Assembly: GCF_023898315.1 (NCBI RefSeq)
Contig: NC_064617.1
Span: 620,859,000 to 620,922,999, forward strand
Reading direction: 5' to 3'
DNA from: Schistocerca nitens
Lineage: Eukaryota > Arthropoda > Insecta > Orthoptera > Acrididae
DNA: 64,000 nucleotides
Shown here piece by piece: positions 1 to 10,451 of this stretch. A program made the translations under genes and the position numbers. The first letter of the stretch is position 1; each line of letters opens with the position of its first letter. The notes below the pieces were generated by a model that had not been told where the DNA came from, did no database searches, and saw nothing but the letters and a program-made list of their open reading frames with translations.

Positions 1-540
1 GTATCGTCTAAATATTTTGAAGTTTGGTACTAGAGTAGTCAGCTGTTCCAAATACCTTTGGAAAATGGCGGGTGCGGAAGCACTGCCAAAAGGCAAACGC
101 AAATATTTAAAGAAGCCCAAATGAGCATTCACAACTCACACTTTTTGAGATTCTTCATCTAGCGGTATTTCATTATGTGCATCCCGCAAATCAGTTTTAG
201 AAAAGTAACGATCAGTTCCATGAGAAACTCTGCGTGTGGCAATGGATAAGTATCAATCACAGTGTGTGGGTTGACGATAGACAGTCAACGCAGGGGCGAA
301 TGCGACATGATGGTTTGGGGAGCAAAACCAGTGGACTTGCCCATTTACTAGCTTGTATGAGCTCAATAGCTCCGCTGTCTTGAAATTCTTAACTTGATCA
401 ATGACTTTGTCCCATGATGCAGTGGGAACAGTTCTGGCCGTGAAAAATTTCTGCGGAGCATTGTCTTTCATAGTAATATGTGCAACAAAATTGTTAGCCT
501 CGCCTAAAAGTTCAGAAAAGAGTTCAGGGAATTCTTTCAG
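1..540 (-). pseudogene. Gypsy-type pol relic: reverse transcriptase N-terminal half
   Basis: Read on the minus strand, this stretch encodes the linker after the protease and the first half of a Ty3/Gypsy reverse transcriptase, which would copy element RNA into cDNA. The visible RT core includes the pieces SKTDLRDA, IPLDEESQK and FKYLRLPFGSASAPAIFQRY, typical of RT motifs A to B. The upstream part (253-471) covers the 'primer grip' side but slips out of frame near the end, so a frameshift is present. The YVDD catalytic box, RNase H and integrase would lie beyond position 1. It continues the gag/protease reading at 541-1160, so it belongs to one element that runs off the window. It is a dead copy. 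Confidence 0.75.
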
Positions 541-1163
541 CTAGCATTGAATGCTGCCTTGAGCATTGAATGCCGTCAATGACAACACATTGTCCTGAAT
601 TTTAAAGCCAAACAAATCAAAAGAATCAAGACCAAATATGTTCCCACGGTTGCGTGATTGTAGCACAGTGAAAGTCACAGTTTGCGTGTGTGAGCGCTGC
701 TTGGCACGCAAAGTACATTTTCCGAGAACAGGAATGTCTTGGCCATTATAAGCTGTCACGTGTGTTCTAGTTTTTGAAATGCGTGAGGAGCCCAACAATC
801 CATAGGTGTAACATTTTAGCAATGTAACAGAGGCACCGGTGTCCAACTGAAATTTCACCAGTTGTCCACCAATATGCAAATGAACAAAAAGTTTGTTGGA
901 CTGGCGCGGCACTGAAGAAATTCTCCCCTTGATAGTTTGGCTATTGCATGCAGCAGGCTTGGAATACACTGCATTAATCACATGGGCCTTGTGACTACAT
1001 TTTTGTGAGTGGACAGAGTTCTTATGTTTGTTCCGTTGCAAACATGCGGATTGTACATATCCTTTCTTTCCACAGGCGTGACACTGTGCTTGTCTGGATG
1101 GGCAGACTTGGCGTTTGTGCCATGAGTAGCACCGAGGACATGACTTAATTCTGTTCGCCTGTG
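541..1163 (-). pseudogene. Gypsy gag C-terminus (zinc knuckles) and retroviral-type protease
   Basis: Minus-strand reading gives a nucleocapsid part with two adjacent Cys-rich knuckles followed by an aspartic protease. The first knuckle fits C-x2-C-x3-H-x4-C (CPRCYSWHKRQVC). The second (CHACGKKGYVQSAC) has Tyr where the zinc-binding His belongs, so it is probably defective. The protease active site is visible as FQLDTGASVTLL. In Gypsy elements this protease cuts the Gag-Pol polyprotein inside the virus-like particle. The open reading extends upstream to 1269 only because a SINE supplies in-frame codons; residues encoded from 1164 up are SINE, not gag. Related coding continues at 1358-1698 and below 541. 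Confidence 0.82.
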
Positions 1164-1357
1164 CCAACCGGTGTGACCGAGCGGTTCTAGGCGCTTCAGT
1201 CTGGAACCGCGCGACCGCTATGGGAGCAGGTTCGAATCCTACACCGGGCATGGATGTGTGTGATGTCATTAGGTTAGTTAGGTTTAAGTAGTTCTACGTT
1301 CTAGGGGACTGATGACCTCAGATGTAAAGTCCCATAGTGCTCAGAGTCATTTTTTGA
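1164..1357 (+). repeat. tRNA-derived SINE, copy A (inside Gypsy gag)
   Basis: Plus-orientation SINE with a tRNA-like head (A-box region near 1170, B-box 'ggttcgaatcc' near 1230) and the shared tail. It is flanked by an imperfect duplication, tcgcctgtg (1155-1163) and tcgcctatg (1358-1366). It splits the gag gene between the capsid-side region and the zinc knuckles. Confidence 0.9.
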
Positions 1358-1698
1358 TCGCCTATGTAGCCGCCTGCATGTATGCGGTTTGGCGCTAGAG
1401 AACTGTTTACACGGCGTAGCGCACGCAAGCTGCCGCTGCCTAATGCGCTGGTCGTGATCAACTCGACCTGACAAATCGTTGGCTGCTCAGATTTATCGGC
1501 CAACAAGGCAACGGAATCGTACCGATCTCTTATTTGCACTACATGGATCGGACTATTTCAGAATCTGTTCTCTTAGTTTGACATCAGTTACATTGTACAT
1601 GATCGCATCACGCAACATAACATCTGAATATAAAGCACCACAAGCACATTGGAATTGGCATTTCCTCGTCATATCCCGCAAATCTGTCACCCACTCGC
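1358..1698 (-). pseudogene. Gypsy gag middle part
   Basis: Minus-strand coding between two SINEs. The residues include YNVTDVKLREQILK and a later piece with CQVELITTSALGSG, which connect the capsid-like part to the zinc-knuckle part at 541-1163. A frame change near 1550 shows decay. This part of Gag normally makes the particle shell. The assignment rests on its continuity with the knuckle and protease segments of the same element rather than on a strong motif of its own. Confidence 0.65.
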
Positions 1699-1709
1699 GA
1701 TGAGTTTGT

Positions 1710-1897
1710 TGGCTCTGAGCACTATGGGACTCAACTGCTGAGGTCATTAGTCCCCTAGAACTTAGAACTAGTTAAACCTAACTAACCTAAGGACATCACA
1801 AACATCCATGCCCGAGGCAGGATTCGAACCTGCGACCGTAGCGGCCTTGCGGTTCCAGACTGCAGCGCCTTTAACCGCACGGCCACTTCGGCCGGCT
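1710..1897 (-). repeat. tRNA-derived SINE, copy B (inside Gypsy gag)
   Basis: Minus-orientation SINE flanked by a perfect 11-bp target duplication gatgagtttgt (1699-1709 and 1898-1908), which proves insertion into the gag sequence. The copy starts at 'tggctctgag', slightly truncated at the tail end. Confidence 0.95.
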
Positions 1898-1908
1898 GAT
1901 GAGTTTGT

Positions 1909-2161
1909 GCTGACCGTTTCTTGCAATTACAGAATTGGTGATACCTAGTTGCTACCACATTCACTTGTTGGTCATAATAGTCAGTGAGCGAATCTATAAC
2001 CTGATCATAGGAAAGTTCACTCGCAGTGGCGCTAGGGAACAATTTGTGCATCAGTCTGAACACTGCACTTCCTACCGTTGACTATAAATAAGGAAATTTC
2101 ACAGTACCTGGTACATTGTGAGCAATTACGTGGCCTGCAAACTGTTGAAAACACTCGAACC
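1909..2161 (-). pseudogene. Gypsy gag upstream part
   Basis: Minus-strand coding with the readable piece SELSYDQVIDSLTDYYDQQV followed by residues leading into the insertion site of SINE B. It lies upstream of the 1358-1698 segment in the gag order and is bounded on its other side by SINE C. It is part of the same retrotransposon polyprotein. There is no catalytic motif, and the assignment is by position and continuity. Confidence 0.6.
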
Positions 2162-2171
2162 ATTCCTCGTG

Positions 2172-2369
2172 ATGCCGGCCGGGGTGGCCGTGCGGTTCTA
2201 GGCGCTACAATCTGGAACCGCGTGACAGCTACGGTCGCAGCTTCGAATCCTGCCTCGGGCATGGATGTGTATGATGTCCTTAGGTTAGTGAGGTTTGAGT
2301 AGTTCTAAGTTCTAGGGGACTGATGACCTTAGAAGTTAAGTCCCATAGTGCTCAGAGCCATTTGAACCA
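2172..2369 (+). repeat. tRNA-derived SINE, copy C (inside Gypsy gag)
   Basis: Plus-orientation full SINE beginning 'gccggccggggtggccg' and ending '...gagccatttgaacca'. Flanks attcctcgtg (2162-2171) and attcctcttg (2370-2379) match 9/10 and look like an aged target duplication. Confidence 0.92.
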
Positions 2370-2859
2370 ATTCCTCTTGTTGTTCACGAATCTAGCGAAA
2401 AGGCGATATATGACTTGGCGCTACTATAGGTGATTATTTTGTTGGGCCAGCAGCGTTGGCCAGTAGCTGCTGCACCGTATGTAGCAGGGTTCAAATTTGT
2501 TGACTCTCAAACTGAAACATCTGCATTAGCTGCTTTTCATCTAACGCCTGCAGCTATGGCAAGTGAGCGGTTGTGGGGGAGGTTGGTTGCTTATCATGGG
2601 AGAAGCAAATGCGATAAACAGACAAGGAAAGCAGTAAAAATAAATACAAAAGCGAAGATAATTTCTGCAACGTCCATCTGAAAATACTGACTAGCAAAGA
2701 CACGATAAGACATGCTGTCAAAGCAAGTAAACACACCCCTGCGTAGAAAAGACAAGGTAGTATTAAGGGGCCAGCAAAACATAATAGCCCACGAAAACTC
2801 AAAGCAGAGAATCAGTGGTGGCTGTCGTCTCTGGGCTCGTTGCTCACCTCATCGCCAAT
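2370..2859 (-). other. Gypsy gag N-terminus and leader, with possible primer-binding site
   Basis: The minus-strand reading at about 2545-2405 gives a glutamine-rich gag start containing DEKQLMQMFQFESQQ, followed by a stop and more Gln/Leu-rich sequence. Between 2560 and 2840 lies the untranslated leader. At 2857-2840 the minus strand reads TTGGCGATGAGGTGAGC, which begins with the TGG expected of a tRNA primer-binding site just inside a 5' LTR. Primer identity is not established. The hydrophobic readings in 2554-2802 are leader sequence, not a protein. Confidence 0.5.
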
Positions 2860-3560
2860 GTTGTGTCCTGCCCACTCGTCAGATATGGAGTGCCTAGGAA
2901 ACCTGCTTCTCGGATGGCTAGACAACAATTCAAGCAAATCCGATTAATGAATTTTATTTACAGAAAATAAATAACAATAACTAAATGGTTGAAATGGCCC
3001 TGAGCACTAAGGGACTTAACATCTGTGGTCATCAGTACCCTAGAACTTAGAACTACTTAAACCTAACTAAACTAAGGACATCACACACATCCATGCCCGA
3101 GGCAGGATTCGAACCTGCGCCCGTAGCAGTCGCGCGATTACAGACTGAAGCGCCTAGAACCGCACGGCCACACCGGCCGGCTACAAGAACTAACTTCGAG
3201 AATTTTTCAGTTATGTGTCGCAGGCAAATGGCGGCAGACGAATAAGAAGTCTCTTCAGTATATACAGTTCGTAATACAAGAGAAGTAACACAGTTCCTAA
3301 GTCGCTGCTATACAAGTGCCTATTGTTGATGCCGCTCTGTAAGTCGTTGAACTGCTGGTCTTCAACTGGGCAGTAGGCAGGCGGCGCGGCACTTCTGTCC
3401 ACTTCGTACCGAGGTCGCTGCCGTCAGGTTGTCGTTCTAGAGAGGGACCAGTCTGTGTGCAGCTGGCTGATGCGTTCTTCACAGCCCTCTCTTCTGTAAT
3501 GTTCCCGACCGGCGTGCCGGTGCTTCACTACGCGGGAACAGTGCAACAGCATTTTTTACA
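2860..3560 (-). repeat. Probable 5' LTR of the minus-strand Gypsy element
   Basis: On the minus strand a segment starts TGTAAAAAATGCTG at 3560 and ends ...CAACA next to the possible primer-binding site near 2859. That is the expected TG...CA layout of an LTR of about 500 bp once SINE D is subtracted. The partner LTR is outside the window, so the limits are estimates. Confidence 0.4.
2985..3181 (-). repeat. tRNA-derived SINE, copy D (inside the LTR)
   Basis: Minus-orientation full SINE from 'atggttgaaatggccctgagc' to 'cacaccggccggc', with the B-box complement 'ggattcgaacctgc'. No clear target duplication was found. Confidence 0.9.
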
Positions 3561-3572
3561 AGGTTAGTAGCA

Positions 3573-4227
3573 GAATGAGATTTTCACTCTGCAGCGGAGT
3601 GTGCGCTGATATGAAACTTCCTGGCAGATTAAAACTGTGTGCCCGACCGAGACTCGAACTCGGGACCTTTGCCTTTCGCGGGCAAGTGCTCTACCATCTG
3701 AGCCACCAAAGCACGACTCACGCCCGGTCCTCACAGATTCACTTCTGCCAGTGTCTCGTCTCCTACCTTCCAAACATTACAGAAGCTCTCCTGCGAACCT
3801 TGCAGAACTAGCACTCCTGAAAGAAAGGATACTGCGGAGACATGGCTTAGCCACAGCCTGGGGGATGTTTCCAGAATGATATTTTCACTCTGCAGCGGAG
3901 TGTGCGCTGATATGAAACTTCCTGGCAGATTAAAACTGTTTGCCCGACCGAGACTCGAACTCGGGACCTTTGCCTTTCGTGGGCAAGTGCTCTACCATCT
4001 GAGCTACCGAAGCACGACTCACGCCCGGTCCTCACAGCTTCACTTCGCAGGGGAGCTTCTGTAAAGTTTGGAAGGTAGGAGACGAGATACTGGCAGAAGT
4101 GAAGCTGTGAGGACCGGGCGTGAGTCGTGCTTCGGTAGCTCAGATGGTAGAGCACTTGCCCGCGAAAGGCAAAGGTCCCGAGTTCGAGTCTCGGTCGGGC
4201 ACACAGTTTTAATCTGCCAGGAAGTTT
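3573..4227. mobile_element. Foldback element of tRNA-like units (two direct, one inverted)
   Basis: A ~300-bp unit beginning cagaatgagattttcactc occurs at 3571 and again at 3872 (period 301 bp). The second unit then folds back on itself: 3914-4046 is the near-perfect reverse complement of 4096-4228, with a ~49-bp loop. Each unit carries a tRNA-like segment with A-box 'tagctcagatggtagag' and B-box 'gagttcgagtctc' (plus strand at 4137-4200, minus strand near 3640-3712 and 3940-4012). The flanks repeat caaggttagtagca (3559-3572 and 4228-4241), so the whole assembly inserted as one piece; 10 to 14 of these bases are the duplication because the edge bases also fit the element. No protein is encoded. 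Confidence 0.88.
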
Positions 4228-4241
4228 CAAGGTTAGTAGCA

Positions 4242-4849
4242 CATTGCTCCTAAAGAACTAAATAACAATGGCTTGTTTGTATGGGTAAGAAACTTGAACG
4301 TCTAAGATTGCGGGAATCAAAACTACGTGCTCCTGAGATCTGGTGCCGGAGCAACGAAGGTACACTAAATGGAGAAATACCAAGAAGAAAAGGACAGAGA
4401 CGCTGTTCATAAAAAAAAATTAAAAAAAATCGTAGTTAACCCCCTACTCCACAATTATTGCTGATCAGACGAATGGTGAAGCAAAGGAGACGGAGAAGAC
4501 AGTCACAACAGTAACTCCCGAAATACGTACATTTTGGTCGATACCTAATTTAGCTTTGTTCCGACATATGATGGGGGGAGACATTGAAATCTAGTGTTAA
4601 CACAAAGATAACTGCGGAAAAAAGTCAATCAGATGCATTTCCCGACGGTATGTATAAAATTTTATTACTTGACGGTAATCACCGATAAAGAAAATCTGAG
4701 ACCTGGCACATCAATCTTCTAGCCTTCAGTACCCGCATTACCAGATGTGTTATCTAAATCCAGTGAGGCTGCAGTCAAAGGTTATTACAGATAAATATTG
4801 TGCAATATTTTGTGTGTGTGATGCATATAGTTCGTTTTAATTTATAACG
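4242..4849. other. No gene seen
   Basis: About 600 bp of AT-rich sequence between the foldback element and the hAT element. I see no repeat family, RNA gene or coding signal in it. Confidence 0.6.
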
Positions 4850-4857
4850 CCCTTTAC

Positions 4858-7654
4858 CAGTGGCGTAGCGTGAGGGGAGACTTTGATACTTAGTCTCCCC
4901 TCTATTCCTGCTTAAAGATGCAATAGTAATTCACAACAAAAATATAACCAACTTTCTACTGAGAGCACTAAATGTGCGAAGACACCAGCTTTGTAGCCCG
5001 CGCCGCCGCACCCTGAGTATTGGTGTATCTGCCTGCTTGAGACTCGGCTGCTCTCAGTCTCTGCCTCCCTTCCCTTACCTAGCTGTGTGCGCCTGCGCCC
5101 CCTCCACTTCCCCTCTTCCACGAAGGCCGGTGCGCTGCACTTGCTAGCAGGTATCGAGACTAGTCTCTGCCGCTTCTAAGCTGGCTTTTAACGCGGAAGT
5201 GAACAGTTGCGCGGTTTGTGTTCATAGTCATTCTTGTGTGATTTTAGCGTATATTTTCGTTGTATCGCCAACATGAGTGAGCCAGCAACTGAACACCTTA
5301 CAGAATTTTTTATTAAAAACGCCTTTTTCTACATTAACGAACGAAACAAGTTCGAATTGAAGCACAAACGACCTATTCCTATATTCAGTGTAGTTTTAAG
5401 TGAATCCAAACAAAAACGCACTTTTCAGACAGCCTGGTACAAAAAGTGTACTTGGATGACTGCGACTGCAGTTAATAACAGATTATATTGTTATATATGT
5501 CTTCTGTTCGGTGGTGAACAGGAATGGTGCAGTGACGGCATTTGTACAATACAGAACTTTGACAGGAAAGCACAAAAGCATCAGATATCAAAACGTCACA
5601 TCAACAACAAAGATTCATTTCAGTTATTGGGCAAAACTAGAATTGAGCACGCCCTTTCTCAAGCCGCTCGTCTGGCGGCAACCAAATAAAATGAACAAGT
5701 TGCATCCAACAGGAGAGTATATTGGCTCGTCTTATTCAGGCAGTTGTATTTATATGTAAACAAGAACTAGCCTTTTGCGTCCATCGAGAAGACGAATCCT
5801 CTAGCAACTACGGTAACTATCTGGAATTGTTGGATTTACTAGCTCAAGGAGAGCAGTTAGTCCGAGACCACCTGTCATCATCTTCAACCTTTAAAGGAAA
5901 TTCTCCAGATATACAGAATGATGTAATAGAAATGATAACATTGGCAGTTAATGAGAAAATAGAATCTGAAATTCAGAACTGCAATTTCATTTCGATTCAG
6001 GCTGATGAAACAAACATTAGACACGTCTTGCAAGAGTCAAATGATTATAATATTCAGGTACTGTATTGCAGACAAAATTGAGGAAAGATTCGTTGGATTT
6101 TACGATGTTTCTGGAGATAAAACTGCTGAAGGTATTTCAAACATTATTCTGCAGTATTGAAAGAATGGAATGTGGAAGGAAAAGTGGTTAGTGAAACAGA
6201 TGATGGCGCTTCAGTAATGGAGGGCAAAGAAAGAGGACTACAACAATTGGTGAAGCAGTTCTGTCTCCATGCGCTGTTTATTCATTGTTACGGACACCAC
6301 CTGAATTTGGTACTGGTACATGCCTCCAAAATCATGTGGCAAGTACGCATGTTTGTAAGTAATAGTACTACATTCCATTCGTTTTTCAGCAAATCATCAA
6401 AACAAACAGTATTTCTAACTGAGAATGGATTTAAACTGCCATGCGCGAGCAACACTCACTGAAACTTTCGTTCCAGGGCAGTTTCAACAATATCTAGTCA
6501 TTTCTCACAGTTATATGGTACTTTTAATTGTATAATTGATGATACTGACTCTCAGTGGGACCCAGAATCTTTGAGCTGTGCTGCGGGAACGAAACGACGA
6601 ATGGATGATCCTACGTTTGTCTACTTGTTTTGCTTCTACCAAGGATGCTTTGTTTATGTCGATCATCTCTTTAATGTTCTTCATTCAAAATCTGTCAGTA
6701 TAGTTGCTTGCCACGATGAAATGAGAACTGTTTTGAGAAACTTGTGACAATTAAGAACGGAAACATTCGTTGATGAATGCATTAAATGCAGCTTGTGTTT
6801 GAATGGCAACTTACCATCCTGTTACAGTCAAAAGACACCTCTCAGGGCATTAACTTACGAGATAATGGATTTGCAAATTGTTCAGATGGAAAGAAGATTT
6901 AAAGACTTTATCCCAAATTCAGTTTGTAGAACTTCTGAACGAAAAGTGTTTGCCAAACTATCAAAAAGAATTCCCGAAGTTGAAACTGCTTCAGTTATTA
7001 GAACAGTATCCTTTCTACGAACAAGAACCACTTGAGAATGAACTGTGTAACATATACGCTGATGAGAAAAGACACTTATCTCCAATAATCCTCTTAAAGT
7101 ACGTTGTCAACAATGATTTAAACTCTGTTTATGAAGAAACAACGAAGTTCCTGCGTTTCATTTTGACCCTACCCGCAATTATAGCAAGTATAGAACGAAG
7201 CATGAGTACTCTTAAACGAGTGAAGAATTATTGAAGGAATTCAGTGTCCAACACGCAGCTATCGTGTTTGAGCACGTTAGCAATAGAAAAGACACTTCTT
7301 GGAGAGCTATCCAGTGATCAGATCTTTGTAGACAGAGTTATAGACTTATTCGTGTAAAGAAAAGACAGGCGCATTGCACTTGTGTACAAGAAAATATAAG
7401 TGCTCCTTCTCTTGCTGCGGGAGTTCTACAAATTTGTCATCCTTCCTTGAACAAGTTAGTAATTATTATTAATAATAATACTATTATTAGTGGCGGTGGT
7501 AGTGGTACTAGTAGTAGAAGTAGTAGTAGTAGTTGTTGTTGTTTTATTTGATGCATTTTGTTTCATTTGTTTAAATTATTGTTTATTGTACTATTTTGTC
7601 TCCCTATAATAACTGTAGAGTCTCTCCAATCTTTGCAACCACGCTACGCCACTG
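4858..7654 (+). mobile_element. hAT DNA transposon with both ends and 8-bp target duplication
   Basis: The 2,797-bp element starts and ends with the inverted repeat CAGTGGCGTAGCGTG (4858-4872 and complement at 7640-7654). It is bordered on both sides by ccctttac (4850-4857 and 7655-7662), the perfect 8-bp duplication expected of hAT transposition. It encodes a decayed transposase (5273-7240). A simple-sequence tract (tta/ggt/gta runs) lies near 7465-7545 inside the 3' non-coding part. Confidence 0.96.
5273..7240 (+). pseudogene. hAT transposase (TTF-type zinc finger / ZMYM1-like class), decayed
   Basis: The likely start is the ATG at 5273 (MSEPATEHLTEFF). The first 140 residues match the TTF-type zinc-finger head of this hAT class (FQTAWYKKCTWM, YCYICLLF, then QKHQISKRH). 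A later part has FISIQADETN, corresponding to the first catalytic region, then HCYGHHLNLVL, and near 7140-7230 the C-terminal dimerisation block with IASIERSMSTLKRVK. These parts are in different frames, with stops or shifts near 5687, 6080, 6160, 6460 and 6700-6880, so no functional protein is made. A working enzyme would bind the element ends and cut them in the nucleus. Confidence 0.88.
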
Positions 7655-7662
7655 CCCTTTAC

Positions 7663-7950
7663 ACACGATAAGGTGATAGTAGCTGAAGAACCTTCCAGCG
7701 TTGACTGAAACACATTCCTCATAAGGGTACTGCATGTTAAATGCGTTGTCTGTTGAGTTCTTCTTCAGGTATAGTTCCTACTTTCTCCATGCCTTCATCC
7801 TATTTATCGTAATTGCGTACCATCCACACAGTGTAATGGACGATGATAACTGCAGTGGCTTGGAACTGGTAATATAGAAATACAGTGACGAAGTTTTACC
7901 TCGTATCAGGTTCATCAGATTATGTTTTGTTATTTGTTGATGGACATGAA
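7663..7950. other. No gene seen
   Basis: About 290 bp between the hAT element and SINE E with nothing recognised. Confidence 0.6.
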
Positions 7951-8147
7951 ATGGTTCAAATGGTTCTGAGCACTATGGGACTTAACATCTGAGGTCGTCA
8001 GTCCCCTAGAACTCATAACTACTTAAACCTAACTAACCTAAGGACATCACACACATCCATGTCCGAGGCAGGATTCGAACCTGCGACCGTAGCGGTTGCG
8101 CCGTTCCAGACTGAAGCGCCTAGAACCGCTCGGCCACACTGACCGGC
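7951..8147 (-). repeat. tRNA-derived SINE, copy E
   Basis: Minus-orientation full SINE from 'atggttcaaatggttctgagc' to 'cacactgaccggc'. The target duplication is unclear. Confidence 0.92.
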
Positions 8148-8644
8148 ATGGAAATGAAAATGTCTACCATCTCAATCATTCTGATATTGCATCGGCTGAA
8201 AATTCTAAGCTGTCTGTGTGGTATCATAGTCACGTGAGATAGAAAGTTTGTAAGCGACTAGAGCAACATTGGTTTCTTTAGCTTAAGATCCGACACCCTT
8301 TCCTAAACTACTGTTCGCTTGTGAGTAAGAGTGTATGAAACGAAGTCCACGATGGATTTTTACCAGCCTTGGTCCCGTATGTATATCAGAATATGTATGA
8401 GGGCTCATCAGGATAAAAGTATTTACAATATAACGTACAGTTTATTAAGTTCACTGGATGATGTGAACTATGTTTGTCACAGATGGAATGAATTTGAATG
8501 ACCATTACAGGATATCCAGTGGTCAAGGTTGAACTAGAATAATTTATCAACGGATACATATTTTGCAACTATTAAGTAACTGAGTTCGACAATCGGTCGT
8601 TACAACTGGTTCACGAAGGCTCAGATATTACCATATTCATCATC
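8148..8644. other. No gene seen
   Basis: About 500 bp of unrecognised sequence. Only short random readings are present. Confidence 0.55.
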
Positions 8645-8995
8645 ACCAGGTCACAGCTCCAACTCCTAGGGTGTGGGTTATGAGCCTATTCCAAATTTTT
8701 CTTGCCTCGTACAGCTCTTCCTCTCGAATCATATCCCAAAACAGACCAAATTCAGCGGCTTCCTTCTTAACTACAACGATCCACTTTCTACTTGGCCGTC
8801 CAACATGTCTTTCCCATTCATAGTCATTTCAAGGAGTTTCTTGGCTATCCTGCTTTCTTCCACACGTTTCACATGATCATACCACTTCAGTCTGGAACGG
8901 CACAGTTTTTTCAAAATGCCGAGTTTCACACTTGCATCTAGTAAGTTCCATTCATACTTTATCTTTTCCCATCCACCTCAGTATAGATCCCGTAA
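8645..8995 (-). pseudogene. LINE reverse-transcriptase C-terminal fragment
   Basis: Minus-strand translation, with frame changes, reads as the end of a non-LTR retrotransposon ORF2. Recognisable pieces are RHVGRPSRKWI (basic/aromatic tail motif) and EEELYEARKIWNRLITHTLG near the terminus. This region follows the RT fingers and palm and helps bind template RNA. The palm itself is missing, so this is a 5'-truncated copy, as is common for LINEs. The exact clade cannot be settled from the tail alone. Confidence 0.6.
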
Positions 8996-9044
8996 ACTTT
9001 CTTTCATCAGCTAGAATTTGCTAATTCCGCGTGGGTCGAAATAA

Positions 9045-9480
9045 TAATAAACGAGGGCGTGCTGGGAAGTAGAGTACCGAATTTTTTAATGTGAAATCTG
9101 AATGAAACAAACGTTATTAACACTCTATAGCTTTACCCTTCATGTCTACATATTTAATTCTTAACATAATTACCCTGGCGACGAACACGTTTCTCCCAAC
9201 GAGAGACCCGTTTGTTCACAATGCAACTGTTGAACGTTTGACTTTGTAGACGGACTCACTACCTCACCTCCGATGCCACCACTTGATCATTATCAAAGCT
9301 AAGTCCTGGAAGGTGATTTTTAAGTGTTGGCTTCAAATCGTGACCGTATGGAGGATGATCGGTGACAGTAGTATTTGCAGAAGTCGCAGCCCTCGTGTGT
9401 GGTCTGTCATTATCAAGCTGATGGATAGCGAGCTACAGGCGTGGAGAAATCCTCCGAATTCGTACTTTCACTTTTCTGCG
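9045..9480 (-). pseudogene. Mariner-type transposase fragment
   Basis: The plus strand carries sequence such as 'caccctggcgacgaacacg'-like and 'gaaggtgatttttaagtg', which I recognise as the complement of a common insect mariner element. On the minus strand the pieces fall in the order expected for the transposase C-terminal half, around the 'PYSPDLAPSDFHLFP' type box, but the reading is broken and that box is degraded. No terminal repeats were located. Confidence 0.45.
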
Positions 9481-10137
9481 GTCTCTCCCGCAGCGACATA
9501 CTTTCTCTACAGTCCACCACGTTACACATTACAGTTCAAAGTCCTCTAGCTTGTCAGCGAAACAGAAAAGTCGACCGAGGAATGTGCAAGACATGTAATA
9601 CCAATACCGATACTGAGAACAGAATAAAAAATTCGGTGGCAGTACTTTCCAGCATGCCCTCGTAGTACGAACTGAAGACAGTTTAGCCTAATGTAATATC
9701 CGTTTGTTAAATGGGAAGCACCTTGTTTGATCGTAAAACTGAGCGACTTTTTGGGTACGTTTATAACTTCAAGAAAACCACACCACCACGTGGTCACCGT
9801 AGGCTGAACTGGATGCAAGTCCCTCCTCACTGTGGCTATAACATGAGACAGTCCATCACACAGTCCGAATATGGTAAATAGCGTACATTCTCCACTGAAA
9901 CTCAATGCTGGTGTAACTCGGACTGACTTCTTGTCTGCTTATCTTAAATGCCAACTCCCTGATTCTCTGACTTTGAAACCATGTCAGTTAAAGTGATTGT
10001 ACCATATAGTCAGTTTTTCTTGGACTGCATTTATACCTCCCCTCATCGTTACTCATTTTGCCAAGGCAGCTGAATTGTATTGAGTCAATAACTCGGTGTC
10101 ATTCCTGGAATTTCTAAGTATGCATGTATAAAGCAGT
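9481..10137. other. No gene seen
   Basis: About 650 bp. The longest reading, on the minus strand at 9546-9905, has no recognisable motif and is probably chance. Confidence 0.5.
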
Positions 10138-10187
10138 GTTTTTTTTTAAACATCGGTCTTGTGACTGGTTTGATGCTGCCCGCTACA

Positions 10188-10385
10188 GCCGGCCGAAGTG
10201 GCCGTGCGGTTAAAGGCGCTGCAGTCTGGAACCGCAAGACCGCTACGGTCGCAGGTTCGAATCCTGCCTCGGGCATGGATGTTTGTGATGTCCTTAGGTT
10301 AGTTAGGTTTAACTAGTTCTAAGTTCTAGGGGACTAATGACCTCAGCAGTTGAGTCCCATAGTGCTCAGAGCCATTTGAACCATT
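10188..10385 (+). repeat. tRNA-derived SINE, copy F
   Basis: Plus-orientation full-length SINE flanked by a perfect 11-bp duplication tgcccgctaca (10177-10187 and 10386-10396) within the LINE 3' UTR. Confidence 0.96.
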
Positions 10386-10451
10386 TGCCCGCTACAAATT
10401 CCTCTTTTGTGCTAACCAGTCATAGTAGCATGTGCAACCTACATTCTCAAT

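Noticed and set aside
1164..1269. An N-terminal domain of the zinc-knuckle/protease protein
   Set aside because: These residues are translated from SINE A.
2554..2802. A hydrophobic, membrane-like protein on the minus strand
   Set aside because: The position corresponds to the untranslated leader of the Gypsy element, and the composition explains the Leu/Phe runs.
4131..4205. A functional tRNA gene
   Set aside because: A- and B-box and a TCG-like loop are present, but the acceptor stem pairs poorly, position 33 is not T, and the segment is part of a repeated foldback unit.
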